A stretch of 64,000 nucleotides of DNA from the NCBI RefSeq assembly GCF_000299415.1, contig NZ_AMPG01000005.1, forward strand, positions 1-64,000, given 5' to 3'. The notes beneath the pieces were generated by a model, which had not been told where the DNA came from, did not search any database, and saw only the letters and a program-made list of their open reading frames with translations. This document shows positions 43,970 through 53,331 of the stretch, one piece after another; within the stretch, counting starts at the first letter, position 1; the number at the start of each line of letters is the position of its first letter. This DNA comes from Candidatus Microthrix parvicella Bio17-1. GTDB lineage: Bacteria; Actinomycetota; Acidimicrobiia; Acidimicrobiales; Microtrichaceae. The translations under genes and the position numbers were made by a program.

Positions 43970-45553
43970 TTGAGCTGGATACGCCTGAAGAACATCTCCA
44001 AGTCCTACGACCGGACCACGATCTTCCGCGAGATCCACTTCAAACTGGGCCCGGACGACAAGGTCGGGCTCGTCGGCCGAAACGGCGCCGGCAAGACGAC
44101 CCTGATCAAGCTGATCCTCGGCGAGGAGGCGCCGGACGAGGGCACGGTCGACATCTCGGACGGCGTCGCCATTGGCTACTTCTCGCAGTTCTCCGAACTC
44201 GACAGCGACACCACAATCCAGGCCGAACTCGTCGCTCTCTTCGGAGAGGTGCACGCACTCGAGGCGCAGATGGACGAGGTGAACCAAGGTTTCACGGCGG
44301 GTCCAGACGACGTAGAAATGATGCGGTTGGTCGACCGCCAGGCCGAATTGTTGGAAGCGCAGGAACGCGCCGGTACCTGGACCTACGAGAACGACATCGA
44401 CACTGTCCTGACCAAGCTCGGGTTCTCCGATGAACATCGGGAGTTGCCGATTGGTCGGCTCTCCGGCGGCTGGAGAAACCGGGCGGCCCTTGCCAAGGTG
44501 ATCCTGCAGCAACCCCAGGTCCTGCTCATGGACGAACCCACGAACTACCTCGACATCGCGGGGCTGCGCTGGTTGGAAAGCTGGTTCCAGAAGTTTGACG
44601 GGGCGCTGATCGTCATCTCCCACGACCGCCAGTTTCTGGAGGCGGTCTGCAACCGGATCGTCGAGGTCGAAAACCATCGGCTGTACGAATACGACGGGGG
44701 TTTCAACGACTACGTGCAGATGAAGCAACGACGGATCAAGAGCCTCGAGCGGGAGTTTGCGCACGAAGCCGAACTGCTCGCCTACGAGCAGGAGGCGATC
44801 TCAAACCGCAAAGAGCTGGCAAAGAACCCGAGCCCGGCGCTGCGGCGCCGCCTGGCGAAGATCAAGAAAAGCGGATCGCCCCGACCCGTCGACCAGATCG
44901 TGACAGACATCTACTCCGGCCTCCACGTGAAGGACAGGCTGTGCGAGGTGACCGGCCTGGGAATGGCATTCGACGGGCACAGCCTGTTTGAGAATCTCAG
45001 CTTCGATATCCACCGCGGCGACAGGATCGCCATCCTCGGCCCCAACGGCTGCGGCAAGACCACCCTGCTGGACGCCCTCGCCGGAGGTGAGCCCACCAGT
45101 GGGGAGGTCAAGTGGACCAGCGGCACCAGCCACGTGTCGTTCAACCGGATGGTCGATGCGCTCGACCTTGACGACACCGTGGGCCACGCCGTCTCCGCCA
45201 TGCCCGACAGCCTGGCCTTTCATGCCACCAGGAAGTCGGTCGGTCGGTTTCTCAGCCTGTTCCAATTTTCCGAGATGGACCGTGCCACCAAAATCAGGGA
45301 TCTCTCCGGCGGCCAGGCAGCACGTGTGGCTCTCGCTCAATGCCTGCTCTCGGGAGCGGCCGCCATCATCCTGGACGAGCCCACCAATCACCTCGACCTG
45401 CAAAGCACCCAGGTGATGGAGCGTGCGTTGGCCCACTTCCCCGGCGCCGTGCTGGTCGTGAGCCACGACCGCTTCTTCATCGACAAGGTCGCCAACCGGG
45501 TCGTCCGCTTTGATGGCGAGGGCGGTGCCGGGGAGCTACAAGCGGGAGTGTGA
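43970..45553 (+). CDS. ABC-F family ATPase
   Basis: 527 residues from a TTG at 43970; no better start is present. Two nucleotide-binding domains: Walker A GRNGAGKT (about 37) and GPNGCGKT (about 357), signatures LSGGWRNRAALAK (about 164) and LSGGQAARVALAQ (about 445). The ABC-F interdomain linker (about 240-300, IKSLEREFAHEAEL...) contains many charged residues. There is no membrane domain. ABC-F proteins act on the ribosome (translation factors or antibiotic protection). It resembles housekeeping EttA/Uup-type proteins more than known resistance types; this is inference. Confidence 0.88.
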   Translation: MSWIRLKNISKSYDRTTIFREIHFKLGPDDKVGLVGRNGAGKTTLIKLILGEEAPDEGTVDISDGVAIGYFSQFSELDSDTTIQAELVALFGEVHALEAQMDEVNQGFTAGPDDVEMMRLVDRQAELLEAQERAGTWTYENDIDTVLTKLGFSDEHRELPIGRLSGGWRNRAALAKVILQQPQVLLMDEPTNYLDIAGLRWLESWFQKFDGALIVISHDRQFLEAVCNRIVEVENHRLYEYDGGFNDYVQMKQRRIKSLEREFAHEAELLAYEQEAISNRKELAKNPSPALRRRLAKIKKSGSPRPVDQIVTDIYSGLHVKDRLCEVTGLGMAFDGHSLFENLSFDIHRGDRIAILGPNGCGKTTLLDALAGGEPTSGEVKWTSGTSHVSFNRMVDALDLDDTVGHAVSAMPDSLAFHATRKSVGRFLSLFQFSEMDRATKIRDLSGGQAARVALAQCLLSGAAAIILDEPTNHLDLQSTQVMERALAHFPGAVLVVSHDRFFIDKVANRVVRFDGEGGAGELQAGV

Positions 45554-45633
45554 CCCGGTCACGGATGACCGCCAGGTGTGCCCAACGGTATGGGTCTTAC
45601 TACCGACTTGACGCTGAGGCTGACTCCCGGCGC

Positions 45634-45828
45634 TCAGAGGGTGATGACGAGAACGCCGATCAGCGCCGCTACCAGAATCACGCCGATGATCACAGCCGTG
45701 ACACCCGAACCGAAATCCTGCCGCTTGCGCGTCTCGTGCTCCCAACGCTCGTTGGCCGGTGACCCGACCTTGGGCAGGTGTTTGGGCTTTTTGTGACCGT
45801 TACGCGGCTTGCTGGTGCTGCTTCCCAT
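45634..45828 (-). CDS. Small C-terminally anchored membrane protein
   Basis: 64 residues. A basic N-terminal half (SSTSKPRNGHKKPKHLPKVG, ERWEHETRKRQ) is followed by one membrane helix, GVTAVIIGVILVAALIGVLVITL, at the very C-terminus. This is the topology of a small tail-anchored protein. The basic part could bind nucleic acid or lipid head groups. Function unknown. Confidence 0.6.
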   Translation of the reverse strand: MGSSTSKPRNGHKKPKHLPKVGSPANERWEHETRKRQDFGSGVTAVIIGVILVAALIGVLVITL

Positions 45829-45934
45829 TGCGGCACCTTATCTTGACCCGCCCACTCGCTCAGGAGCCTCTTCAGAGCTGCAGCGAGCGAGGTGGCACCT
45901 CAACCGACCAGAACATCCGTAGCCTGCCGACCTG

Positions 45935-46270
45935 ATGCTTCTGCTGATTCTGACGCTCTGTTCGGCAGGAGCATTCTTCTATTACGGGTACGAAGCCCTG
46001 GTGGCAGACCGCGTCCGCCGGGAGTTCGAGCGCTACGGCGTGCCGCAATACCGAGTGCTTGTTGGCTCGCTACAGGTGATGGGAGCCTTGGGTGCGTTGG
46101 TCGGCCTGGTCAACGACACAATCGGAGCCCTGGCAACCGGCGGACTGATGTTGATGATGCTGATCGGCGTGGCCGTCCGCCTGCGCATTCACGACGCGCC
46201 TCGGGAGATGGCGCAGGCGGCATTCTTCGCTGCACTCAACGGGGTACTTCTGTACCTCCACCTGACCTAA
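45935..46270 (+). CDS. DoxX-like membrane protein
   Basis: 111 residues with four membrane helices: LLLILTLCSAGAFFYYGYEAL, YRVLVGSLQVMGALGALVGLV, LATGGLMLMMLIGVAVRLRIHD, MAQAAFFAALNGVLLYLHL. The conserved EFERYGVPQYR between helices 1 and 2 is the DoxX-like family hallmark. The role of this family is poorly known (redox or respiratory accessory proteins). It is convergent with another DoxX-like gene. Confidence 0.75.
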   Translation: MLLLILTLCSAGAFFYYGYEALVADRVRREFERYGVPQYRVLVGSLQVMGALGALVGLVNDTIGALATGGLMLMMLIGVAVRLRIHDAPREMAQAAFFAALNGVLLYLHLT

Positions 46271-46306
46271 CAGCGACCGTGACCCGAGGTGCCGGGGCCC
46301 CGGCTC

Positions 46307-46690
46307 TTAGGCCTCGCTGTCGTCCCCGTTGAGGGCCGCAGCCAGGACGGCGCCGGTGAGCACCGAGATGGCGGGGATCGAGCGCTTCAGTGGATCCTTG
46401 ACCTTGAGGTGCATGCCGATGGCGCCAAGCATCAGCGTGGCCAGCCCAACGGAGGCCGGCCGTGCGAACTTCGGCTTGACGAGCCCGACCAGCATCATGG
46501 TTGCGAGGCTGACCTTGGTGGCCCCGACGGCGTACATGACCGGCTCCGCAAGCCCGTACTCCTCGAACTCCTCGCGCATGTTGGTTGCGTTACCGCCCCG
46601 GTAGCCGGTGTCCTTGTTGAACCGGTTGAACCAGACGTTGAGAATCCAGATTGCCGATCCGGCCTGACCGATCTTACCGATGATCTTCAT
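46307..46690 (-). CDS. DoxX-like membrane protein 2
   Basis: 127 residues. DoxX-like: an N-terminal helix IGQAGSAIWILNVWF, a polar loop with EFEEYGLAEPVMYAVG, the helices TKVSLATMMLVGLVKPKFA and ASVGLATLMLGAIGMHLKV, and a C-terminal helix PAISVLTGAVLAAALN. It is on the opposite strand to the previous DoxX-like gene and shares the EFEEYG/EFERYG motif. It is followed by the photolyase gene on the same strand. Confidence 0.75.
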   Translation of the reverse strand: MKIIGKIGQAGSAIWILNVWFNRFNKDTGYRGGNATNMREEFEEYGLAEPVMYAVGATKVSLATMMLVGLVKPKFARPASVGLATLMLGAIGMHLKVKDPLKRSIPAISVLTGAVLAAALNGDDSEA

Positions 46691-46796
46691 AGGTTTCCTT
46701 CTGTTGAGGTTCCAGTGGGTCTGCAGGGCACAGCCGCTCCCGGATGTGCCGGGAGTCAGCGTACGACTTCAGCTTTGCAATCCCCACCAAAGAGAC

Positions 46797-48296
46797 CTAC
46801 AGGTCGCCCGCGTCAAGCGCCGCCAGCACCTCGACCGCACGCTCGCGGACCGCCGGAAGGTTGTTGAGACGTCGCATGCCGGCGACTTGCCGGGCCATGC
46901 GGTGGTTGCCGGCGAAGACCTCTTCATGACGGGCGAGAAAGTCCCAGTACAAGGTGGTGAACGGGCACGCATCGTCGCCGACCCGCTTCTTCGGGTCGTA
47001 CCGGCAGCCCTTGCAGGAGTCGCTCATCTTGTTGATGTACGCCCCGCCGGAGGCGTACGGCTTGGTCGCCATCCGTCCTCCGTCGGCGTGGAGCGCCATG
47101 CCGACGACGTTGGGAATCATCACCCACTCGGCGCCGTCGACGAAGCTTGCCCACATCCAGTTGGTCATGGCCTGAGGTTCGACACCGGCGGTCAGCGCCA
47201 GGTTGCCCAGCACCATCAGCCGCTCGATGTGGTGCGCGTAGCCGTGACGTTCGACGTGGCCGACCGCGCTGGCGACGCAGGCCATTCCGGTCGACGACGC
47301 ACCGGTGAACGCAGGCGGGACGGTCCGGTCGGCATCGAGGCCGTTGTTGTCTCGAAACGCCGGCATCCACAGCCAGAACAACCCCCACACATACTCCCGC
47401 CAGCCGATGACCTGACGGAGGAACCCCTCGACAGAGTTGAGCGGCGCCGTGCCCGCCCGATGGGCGGCGACGACAGCGTCAACGATCTCCGCCGGGTGGA
47501 GTATTCCGAGGTTCATCGATGACGAGAGCGCAGAATGGGCCATCTTCCACTCGCCGGCGAGCATGGCGTCCTCGTGGGCACCGAACCGTTCCAGTCCGGT
47601 GGCGACGAACTCATCGAGCCGGATGAGGGCCTGGTGGCGGTTGACCGGCCACGTCCCGTCGGGTGGCGAACCCCAGAGATCGTCGTTCAGGTCGGCGATG
47701 ACGGTCCGGTCGATGTCGTCGAGTTCGAAGCGGGTGAGTTGCGGCCATGTCCGGCCGTCCCTGGGCGGCGGTTCGCGGTTGTCGTGATCGAAGTTCCAGC
47801 GACCGCCGACCGGCTCGCCGTCCGGTTCGATCAGCACGTCGAGGCGGTAGCGCTGCCATCGGTAGAAGTCCTCCATCTTGAAGTTGCTTCTGTCACCAAC
47901 CCAGGCGGCAAAGTCGTCGTAGTGGCAGAGGAACTGGCCATTGGGGACGAGTTCGACATCGGCACCGCTCAGCATGGCTCGGCCGTCCCAGCTCATCGGC
48001 TCCATGGCGATGACCGTGCTCACATCGTGCTCGGCGCGGTGGGCGTGCAGCCCGGCTGCGAGGGTTGGGGCCCGACGGTGGTCCACCTCGAAGCCCTCGG
48101 CCCGCAGCTCTGCTGCGAAGTGGGCCATGGCCGACAGCACCAGGTGCAGCCGCTGGCGATGCCAACGCTTCGAGCTGATCTTGGCTTCGCTCGTCACCAG
48201 CAGCACGCGACAGTCGCCCGGCTTGCGGTCGGCCAGCGCACCGACGCGACGATTGAGCTGGTCGCCGAGTACCCAGACGGTGTCGAGCTGCGTCAT
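46797..48296 (-). CDS. FeS-type photolyase/cryptochrome (PhrB-like)
   Basis: 499 residues. N-terminal photolyase-related Rossmann domain with WVLGDQLNRR and SSKRWHRQRLHLVLSAM. FAD-binding helical domain with VIGWREYVWGLFWLWMP, SAVGHVERHGYAHHIERLMVLGNLA and MTNWMWASFVDGAEWVMIPNVVGM. Cysteines in GMACVAS and SCKGCRYDPKKRVGDDACPF match the [4Fe-4S] site of bacterial FeS photolyases/CryB, which repair (6-4) photoproducts with light. Its ATG overlaps the end of an upstream decayed frame. The length is normal. Confidence 0.9.
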   Translation of the reverse strand: MTQLDTVWVLGDQLNRRVGALADRKPGDCRVLLVTSEAKISSKRWHRQRLHLVLSAMAHFAAELRAEGFEVDHRRAPTLAAGLHAHRAEHDVSTVIAMEPMSWDGRAMLSGADVELVPNGQFLCHYDDFAAWVGDRSNFKMEDFYRWQRYRLDVLIEPDGEPVGGRWNFDHDNREPPPRDGRTWPQLTRFELDDIDRTVIADLNDDLWGSPPDGTWPVNRHQALIRLDEFVATGLERFGAHEDAMLAGEWKMAHSALSSSMNLGILHPAEIVDAVVAAHRAGTAPLNSVEGFLRQVIGWREYVWGLFWLWMPAFRDNNGLDADRTVPPAFTGASSTGMACVASAVGHVERHGYAHHIERLMVLGNLALTAGVEPQAMTNWMWASFVDGAEWVMIPNVVGMALHADGGRMATKPYASGGAYINKMSDSCKGCRYDPKKRVGDDACPFTTLYWDFLARHEEVFAGNHRMARQVAGMRRLNNLPAVRERAVEVLAALDAGDL

Positions 48297-48651
48297 GGCG
48301 CGATCTGAGCAGGCGAGGGGAGCGGTTGGCGAAACAGCCCGGCCGGCACCGGGCGCCGCAGCGCACCAGGCGAGGTGCCAGGAGGGCGACGCGCCAAGCG
48401 ACCACCCCAGCGCAACCGTCGCGCGTCGGTTGCGACACGATCGGGATGGTTGGCGATCCGGGCGGCGAGTTCCGCGGCGGTGTGGGAAGGGGGTCGGCGC
48501 CGAGCACCCGCCACGACACTGAATCCGGACCCAAAATGCCGGGATCCCCGGGGTGGTCGAGCGTGTTTTTCAGGGGAGTGGGGCCGTGTGCGAACAGCCC
48601 CGTCAGCGCCGCCACAACGGGGTCCCGCACGCTGCGGAGGCTGAGGCTCAA
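48297..48651 (-). pseudogene. MpaB/DUF2236 oxygenase, N-terminal fragment
   Basis: From the ATG at 48651 the frame reads SVRDPVVAALTGLFAHGPTP, then LKNTLDHPGDPGILGPDSVS followed by WRVLG. This closely matches the start of MpaB/latex-clearing-like DUF2236 oxygenases (GLFGPDSV.WRV). It then loses sense at about 48510. Another frame (HTAAELAARIANHPDRVATD...), ending with TGA over the photolyase ATG, looks coding but is not identifiable. The conserved heme-binding core is missing, so this is a deletion remnant. Confidence 0.55.
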
Positions 48652-49100
48652 CGCTTCTCAACGATCTTTGCCAGACGACGCATACCGGACGCAAAGCCGA
48701 GGGCGCTCGCCTTGTTGACGATCGGGGCCAGAAGCTTGGGTAGGTAGGGGACGGTGACCCGCTCGAACCACTCGACGCTGGAGCCGTCCCCGTCGGGCGC
48801 TACGACAAAGCCGGCTCGACCCTGGAGGACCGGTCCAAGCTTCTCCACCTCGCAGGAACCCCGTGAAGTCGCTTCGTCCCAGTCGATGGCCGAGATCTTC
48901 ATCCGGTCGACCAGGGTGAGCTTCCAGTAGCCCGTGTACCCGGTGAAAGTGGCGCCCTCGACCTGGTAGTCCTCGGAGTCGACCTCCATGCGTGTGGCGG
49001 GAATCCAGTTGGCGTGGTTCGGCCAATCGATCATCTCATCCCAGACCGCTCGGGGGGGTGTAGCGAACCGGTGGGTGACGGTGAAGTCGATCAAGGCCAT
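48648..49100 (-). CDS. SRPBCC family protein
   Basis: 150 residues. The START/SRPBCC fold begins DFTVTHRFATPPRAVWDEMID with WPNHANWIP. Next come strands GATFTGYTGYWKLTLVDRMK, SRGSCEVEKLGP and SVEWFERVTVPYLP, and a C-terminal helix. It is a polyketide-cyclase-like lipid or hydrophobic-ligand binding protein. Its 3' end overlaps the MpaB remnant by 4 bp, so the two were once an operon. Confidence 0.8.
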   Translation of the reverse strand: MALIDFTVTHRFATPPRAVWDEMIDWPNHANWIPATRMEVDSEDYQVEGATFTGYTGYWKLTLVDRMKISAIDWDEATSRGSCEVEKLGPVLQGRAGFVVAPDGDGSSVEWFERVTVPYLPKLLAPIVNKASALGFASGMRRLAKIVEKR

Positions 49101-49149
49101 GCAGCAAGGTACTCACACCCCGATAACGTCCGTCGCCAAGGGAGGACCA

Positions 49150-49330
49150 ATGCCCGGGAGTTCAGAGAAGCTTGAGGACCCCATGGCGGGTCGTTCGGTG
49201 CTCGTGGCCGGGGCAACCGGTGGTCGGGGTTATCCCCATGCGTGCGACGCTGCGATCCAGGCGGCGATCGAGCACGCCGGAAAACTCGATGTTGTGGTGA
49301 ACGCCGGCGCCGTTGGTTGCCCATCTCGAA
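49150..49330 (+). pseudogene. Short-chain dehydrogenase, degraded fragment
   Basis: From the ATG at 49183 the frame gives MAGRSVLVAGATGGRG (SDR nucleotide-binding TGxxxGxG region). A large deletion follows, then AAIQAAIEHAGKLDVVVNAG, the conserved NAG strand of SDR proteins. The catalytic YxxxK part is absent. The fragment abuts a decayed esterase on the other strand. Confidence 0.55.
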
Positions 49331-49499
49331 CTGGTCCACGCACGGCATCGGGCAGACAACGTGCTGGGCCTCGTGCTGTTTGCGCTCGCCGAACAGGCGC
49401 GCGTAGGGGTCGGGCCGGAACGTCCGTTGCCGAACTGGCCGACGCACCGTTGGCCGCGCTTCTGGCCTGATCCCACGCGCCGGGGGACCCGCTGCCCCT

Positions 49500-50090
49500 C
49501 GGCGTACTAGACCGCCAGGAACGACCCTCTGGGCGTGGCCACACTCTCGGCGCGGGAGCGCACCACCGCAAGAAAGCGGTCGATCGCCCGCAGGGTGTGT
49601 AGGGTGCGCACCGAGGTGGCCGCCAGCCGAACCACCGGTGACGACCACGAAGTCTGGATCGCCGCCGTGCTTGCCAATGTGCTCCTTCACCCAGGCGATG
49701 GCCCGCTTCACGTCGACGATCTGGGCCGGCCAGGTGTCCCGGGGGCGAGCCGGTAGTTCAACGCAACACACACACCCACCCCCGCTCGGCCATGTGCCCC
49801 ATCAGGGGAGCACCCTGTTGCTCCTTGCTTCCCGACATCCACGTTCCGCCGTGCACCTGGATGAGCACGGGCGCGCGGCCCGCCCATGGCAGGTCGGACC
49901 GCCGCCAGATATCGAGGTTCCGTCGACCGAACGGCCCGTGGGGAACGTCGCAGGTGGTGGCGTAACGCCGACGCAGCGGCGGCAGCGGGTTGGTGACCAG
50001 CCCAACTCTTCCCGCTCGTGAACGGTGGGCCCCCGCAGCGACGAAACCGCGGTAGCAGGCTGGGTGACGATGTGAAACCTCGACCGGTGC
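49500..50090 (-). pseudogene. Alpha/beta-hydrolase (esterase), several frameshifts
   Basis: Pieces of one protein appear in successive frames: RRNLDIWRRSDLPWAGRAPV, LIQVHGGTWMSGSKEQQG (HGG oxyanion-hole motif), a piece reading ALNYRLAP, and AQIVDVKRAIAWVKEHIG, DFVVVTGGSAGGHL (nucleophile GGSAGG). Shifts near 49760 and 49735 split them, and sense is lost after the nucleophile. The HGG...GxSxGG order identifies a hormone-sensitive-lipase-type esterase that is now inactive. Its upstream end overlaps the start of the convergently unrelated acyltransferase gene. Confidence 0.7.
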
Positions 50091-50099
50091 GCGATCCTG

Positions 50100-51191
50100 T
50101 TGATCACGCCGTTTCCGCTCACAGGGATCCACCTTGCCCGACCACACAACCCGCCGTTGAAGCAGACGCAGCGACCGGAGCCGCGTCGCGTCGCACTCGG
50201 GCAGCGTGCCTTGGCGCTCTGGGCGCGCCTGGCGATCGGCGGGTTCTATCGCAACGTTCGCGTGGCCGGGGACCCGGAAACGCTGCGGGATCGACCGGCC
50301 GTGATCGCGATCAACCATTCGAACGCGCTCGGCGACATTGCCGTGATGATCGACGTGTTGCCCCAGTTTCCGCGCTTCCTGGCGGCCTCAACCTGGTGGC
50401 GCCACGCACCAGTGCGGCTGCTGTTCAGGCTGGGTCGTGTCCTTCCCGTCGACCGCCGAGGCGACAGGCAAACCGGCGACGGGAACGGCCACACGTTCGC
50501 CGACTGTCACGACGCACTTGCGGCTGGAGACCACATCGCGATCTTCCCCGAGGGCAAGCTCAACTCCGGATCGGCGCTGTTGCCATTCCGCACCGGCGCA
50601 GCGCGAATCGCGCTGAGCGCCGCAGCCAACGTTGGTATCCCTGGGGTGGCCATCGTCCCGGTCGCCATCGCCTACGAGGACCGAGGGCGACTGGGGTCGG
50701 ACGTCGTGGTCCGGTTCGGTGAGCCGATCGCCATGGACGGCTGGGTGGCTCAGGCCGGCGCCAACCCGGTCGACACCGCCCACGAGGTGACCCAACTTCT
50801 TCGCGAGCGGCTCGCTGCTGCCTACCAACTGGGGATCGCCGGGATCGAGGCGACAGATGCCGGGACGGTTGATCGCAACCACCGGATGGCGCAACTTGCA
50901 GTGCTCGCCCCGGCTGCAGCCGTCGGAGTGGTGGTCAACGCCACGGCGATCGCGCCGATCATGCTCGGTGCCCGACTCGTGGGTGACGAAGGCTGGCAGG
51001 CGACGGCGAAGGGCGTCGGCGCGACCGTGCTGGTTCCGGTCACCTGGATGGTGGGCGGCCGCCTCCTCGCCAAGCGTTACGGAGCGGCCCGTGCAGCGGT
51101 GCTGATTGCCGCTGGAGTCGGAAGCGGATGGGTGTCCATCGCCTGGCTGGGTCTGCTACGGGAACTGGATGAGCAACCCGCGGTTGGATGA
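50100..51191 (+). CDS. PlsC-like 1-acylglycerol-3-phosphate acyltransferase
   Basis: 363 residues. Catalytic motif INHSNALGD (NHxxxxD, about residue 72), then GRVLPVDRRG, the FPEGK motif (about 149), and VAIVPVAIAYEDRGRL: the usual order for PlsC enzymes. After about residue 270 an added C-terminal domain has two or three hydrophobic segments (VLAPAAAVGVVVNATAIAPIML, GVGATVLVPVTWMVGGRLL), as in larger bacterial PlsC homologues. It acylates lysophospholipids or related alcohols at the membrane. The start region overlaps the esterase pseudogene; an internal GTG start is possible. Confidence 0.85.
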   Translation: MITPFPLTGIHLARPHNPPLKQTQRPEPRRVALGQRALALWARLAIGGFYRNVRVAGDPETLRDRPAVIAINHSNALGDIAVMIDVLPQFPRFLAASTWWRHAPVRLLFRLGRVLPVDRRGDRQTGDGNGHTFADCHDALAAGDHIAIFPEGKLNSGSALLPFRTGAARIALSAAANVGIPGVAIVPVAIAYEDRGRLGSDVVVRFGEPIAMDGWVAQAGANPVDTAHEVTQLLRERLAAAYQLGIAGIEATDAGTVDRNHRMAQLAVLAPAAAVGVVVNATAIAPIMLGARLVGDEGWQATAKGVGATVLVPVTWMVGGRLLAKRYGAARAAVLIAAGVGSGWVSIAWLGLLRELDEQPAVG

Positions 51192-51240
51192 CCGGGTCGA
51201 CAAGCGGTTCGGGAACCATGGTGGAGAGGGGGGTTCTTAC

Positions 51241-51513
51241 ATGAACGACAACGACTGGCTCGTGCTCGCCGCCCACCGGGGCGAAGACCGACCGGGCCAG
51301 GACCAGTTCGTCCTGTCGGCGTGGCCGGCGGCCAACTGCCTCCGAGAACTCCGGGGCGACAACCACTGGGTGCTGTGCGCCGCCAAGCACCTCGATGACG
51401 TCGAGGTCGGACTGCTCCACTCGGTCATGATCGACCTCGACACGCTCGTCGCCCGCATCGACGCCACCGCCGGCCCCCGATGGATGCCGGCCGTTCGTAG
51501 TGCCGGCGGGTAG
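51241..51513 (+). CDS. Small hypothetical protein (90 aa)
   Basis: It begins MNDNDWLVLAAHRGEDRPGQ at 51241, with GGAGAGGGGGG 7-17 nt upstream, a strong ribosome site. Soluble, with HWVLCAAKHLDDVEVGLLHSVMIDLDTLVARIDA, a single domain of alternating strands and helices. No family recognised. The longer frame to 51106 overlaps the acyltransferase gene and is not supported. Confidence 0.6.
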   Translation: MNDNDWLVLAAHRGEDRPGQDQFVLSAWPAANCLRELRGDNHWVLCAAKHLDDVEVGLLHSVMIDLDTLVARIDATAGPRWMPAVRSAGG

Positions 51514-51527
51514 CCGCAGCCAAATGG

Positions 51528-52109
51528 CTACTGGATGGTGATGTCGTCCACCATTCCAAGGTGGTAGTGCGGATTCTCTCCCTGGAGGGGACCCTGGGCC
51601 TTTGCCACGTCCTCGGGGGTGGTGCCCTTCGGGAACGTGCACAAGATGATGTAGCGGCCTGGCTCGGAGAGCGTGCCGTCGCCCACGACGGGACCTGGGG
51701 TGTCGGTGGTGCCCGGCATCGCGATGGTCACCAGGGCCGGCTCTCCCGCAAGGACGGTCTCCATGTCCGCGTCCGAGAGCGCACCGATCTCCTCGGCAGA
51801 GCGGGTTTCGCTCTCTGGCACGTGGACGGCAACGAGTTCGTGTGGCTCGCCGCTCTTGTCAGTGGTGAGGGAAATCTTTGAGCCTGCGGGCGCCGTTTCG
51901 GGTAGGCCCGTGAACTTGTAGTCGGATCCGGTGACCTTGATCGTCTGAGGCTTGGTGCTCGCGGCTGTCGTCGAGGTGGTAGCCGCCGGTTTGGCGGTGG
52001 TGGCGGTGGCCGTCACGCCATCGTCCGATGAACCGCACGCGGCGGGCACCACCGCGAGCGACACCGCCAAACCCACCGCAGCCACACGTGTCTTGCGGTT
52101 TCCGCCCAT
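51528..52109 (-). CDS. Cupredoxin-like lipoprotein
   Basis: 193 residues from the ATG at 52109, with AGGAGGGG 8 nt upstream. The lipobox VPAACGSS (Cys about 24) predicts membrane anchoring, followed by a Thr/Ala-rich linker. The C-terminal domain has SDYKFTGLPETAPAGSKISL, EPHELVAVHVPE, PGRYIILCTFPKG and PHYHLGM. The His, Cys, His and Met spacing fits a type-1 copper (plastocyanin-like) site. It probably functions in extracytoplasmic electron transfer or copper binding. The start at 52142 would place an extra 11 residues before the signal peptide. Confidence 0.75.
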   Translation of the reverse strand: MGGNRKTRVAAVGLAVSLAVVPAACGSSDDGVTATATTAKPAATTSTTAASTKPQTIKVTGSDYKFTGLPETAPAGSKISLTTDKSGEPHELVAVHVPESETRSAEEIGALSDADMETVLAGEPALVTIAMPGTTDTPGPVVGDGTLSEPGRYIILCTFPKGTTPEDVAKAQGPLQGENPHYHLGMVDDITIQ

Positions 52110-52288
52110 TGGACTCAACCCCTCCTGCCAATTGGCATGCACCTACTGTTTTGTGATAATAGACCGCATGTCAAGGCTTCTGCGGCGCTCGGCACGGCAT
52201 CGAAGTTGTCGAGTGCCTTGAGGCCTTGACATACAACGAGGAGCTGCTGGATTTGGGGAACTCGAAGGTCGCGCCTACCGCCGGGACG

Positions 52289-53152
52289 CTACGGAGGCCG
52301 AGAGGTAGCGGTGGGGTCGGCCTCGGACTCGCCCCGATTCAGGAAAGCGACCGCGACTGCGCCGTCTTCGAGCGGTCGGGCCCACACCTCCATGTCGTCC
52401 TCATTTCGCACAAGCCGGGCTTGCCTGCCAAGGGGGTCCTGGTCGATGGCGATCACCTCGTCGTTGGTGACGATGGTGCCCAGCATCAGCGGAGCGGCCA
52501 GCATCGCCCACATGGTGAAGTGGGCTCGGTTCTCGTCGAGGGTGAGGGGCCCGATGCCCAGCTGGAGCATGTCCGGGTCGTTCCAGTCGCCCGGCCGGGC
52601 GTATGGATGCAGATCGACCTGTTGGTCAACGACCATGGCTATGGACCACCATGCCGGTTCGATGTCTCCGGTGGTACACCACATGTGGGCGATGCCTGGA
52701 GCCCACTTCCACGGTTCGGTCTCGCCATCCTCGGAGATGCTGTAGAGCATCGGGCGGTCGAGCGCATCGAGTTCGTCGCGCATCATCTGGAACGCGGTGG
52801 GCCGGTCCAGGCCATCGGTCTCGTCGGCCCGACACCAGTCGTACTTCAGGTAGTCGACGCCCCATTCGTCGAGCTGTGCGACGTCGCTGCGTTCGTGGCC
52901 GTAGCTGCCCAGCTCGACGCCGGGATAGTCGTCCCAGAACATCGCGCAGGTCTCGCCGCCGGGCGCGAGATACAACCCAAAGTCCAGCCCAAGGTCGTGC
53001 ACGTAGTCCGCCAGGGCCTTGATGCCGGACGGAAAGCGAGTGGGATATCCGGCGTCGTGCATGCCCCGCTCGGCCATTGCGTCGGCCGCGTTCTTCACGA
53101 CGTCCTCGGTCAGGTCATTGCAGCGCACCTGATTCCAGCTGTTCCAGCCCAC
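52289..53152 (-). pseudogene. GH27 alpha-galactosidase-like, internally deleted
   Basis: MGWNSWNQVRCNDLTEDVV, GLDFGLYLAPGGETCA, WGVDYLKYDWC (nucleophile Asp), WCTTGDIEPAW (acid/base Asp) and RPGDWNDPDMLQLG identify family GH27. There are oddities. No signal peptide. Between MHDAGY and RFPSGIKA about 22 residues including the substrate-binding DDCW loop are missing. The usual Arg before TTGDI is Cys. A second short deletion lies before AIDQDPLG. The C-terminal beta-sandwich stops early after FLNRGE. These changes make activity unlikely. The reading frame itself is intact, so a remodelled protein cannot be excluded. Confidence 0.75.
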
Positions 53153-53331
53153 TCGAGCGCCGTTCCTGGCGTGAGCGACAGCACCATCCGGCTGGTGCTC
53201 ACCGTGCTCAGGAGGAGCGACGAGGTCGCCAACCTCGGCGACGGCCGCGGCCCCGAATGGCGCCGGACGCAGCGGCCTTCTCCACGGTCGGACTGAGGAC
53301 GAGCCGCGCCGCCGACCTCAGATCGAGGCCG

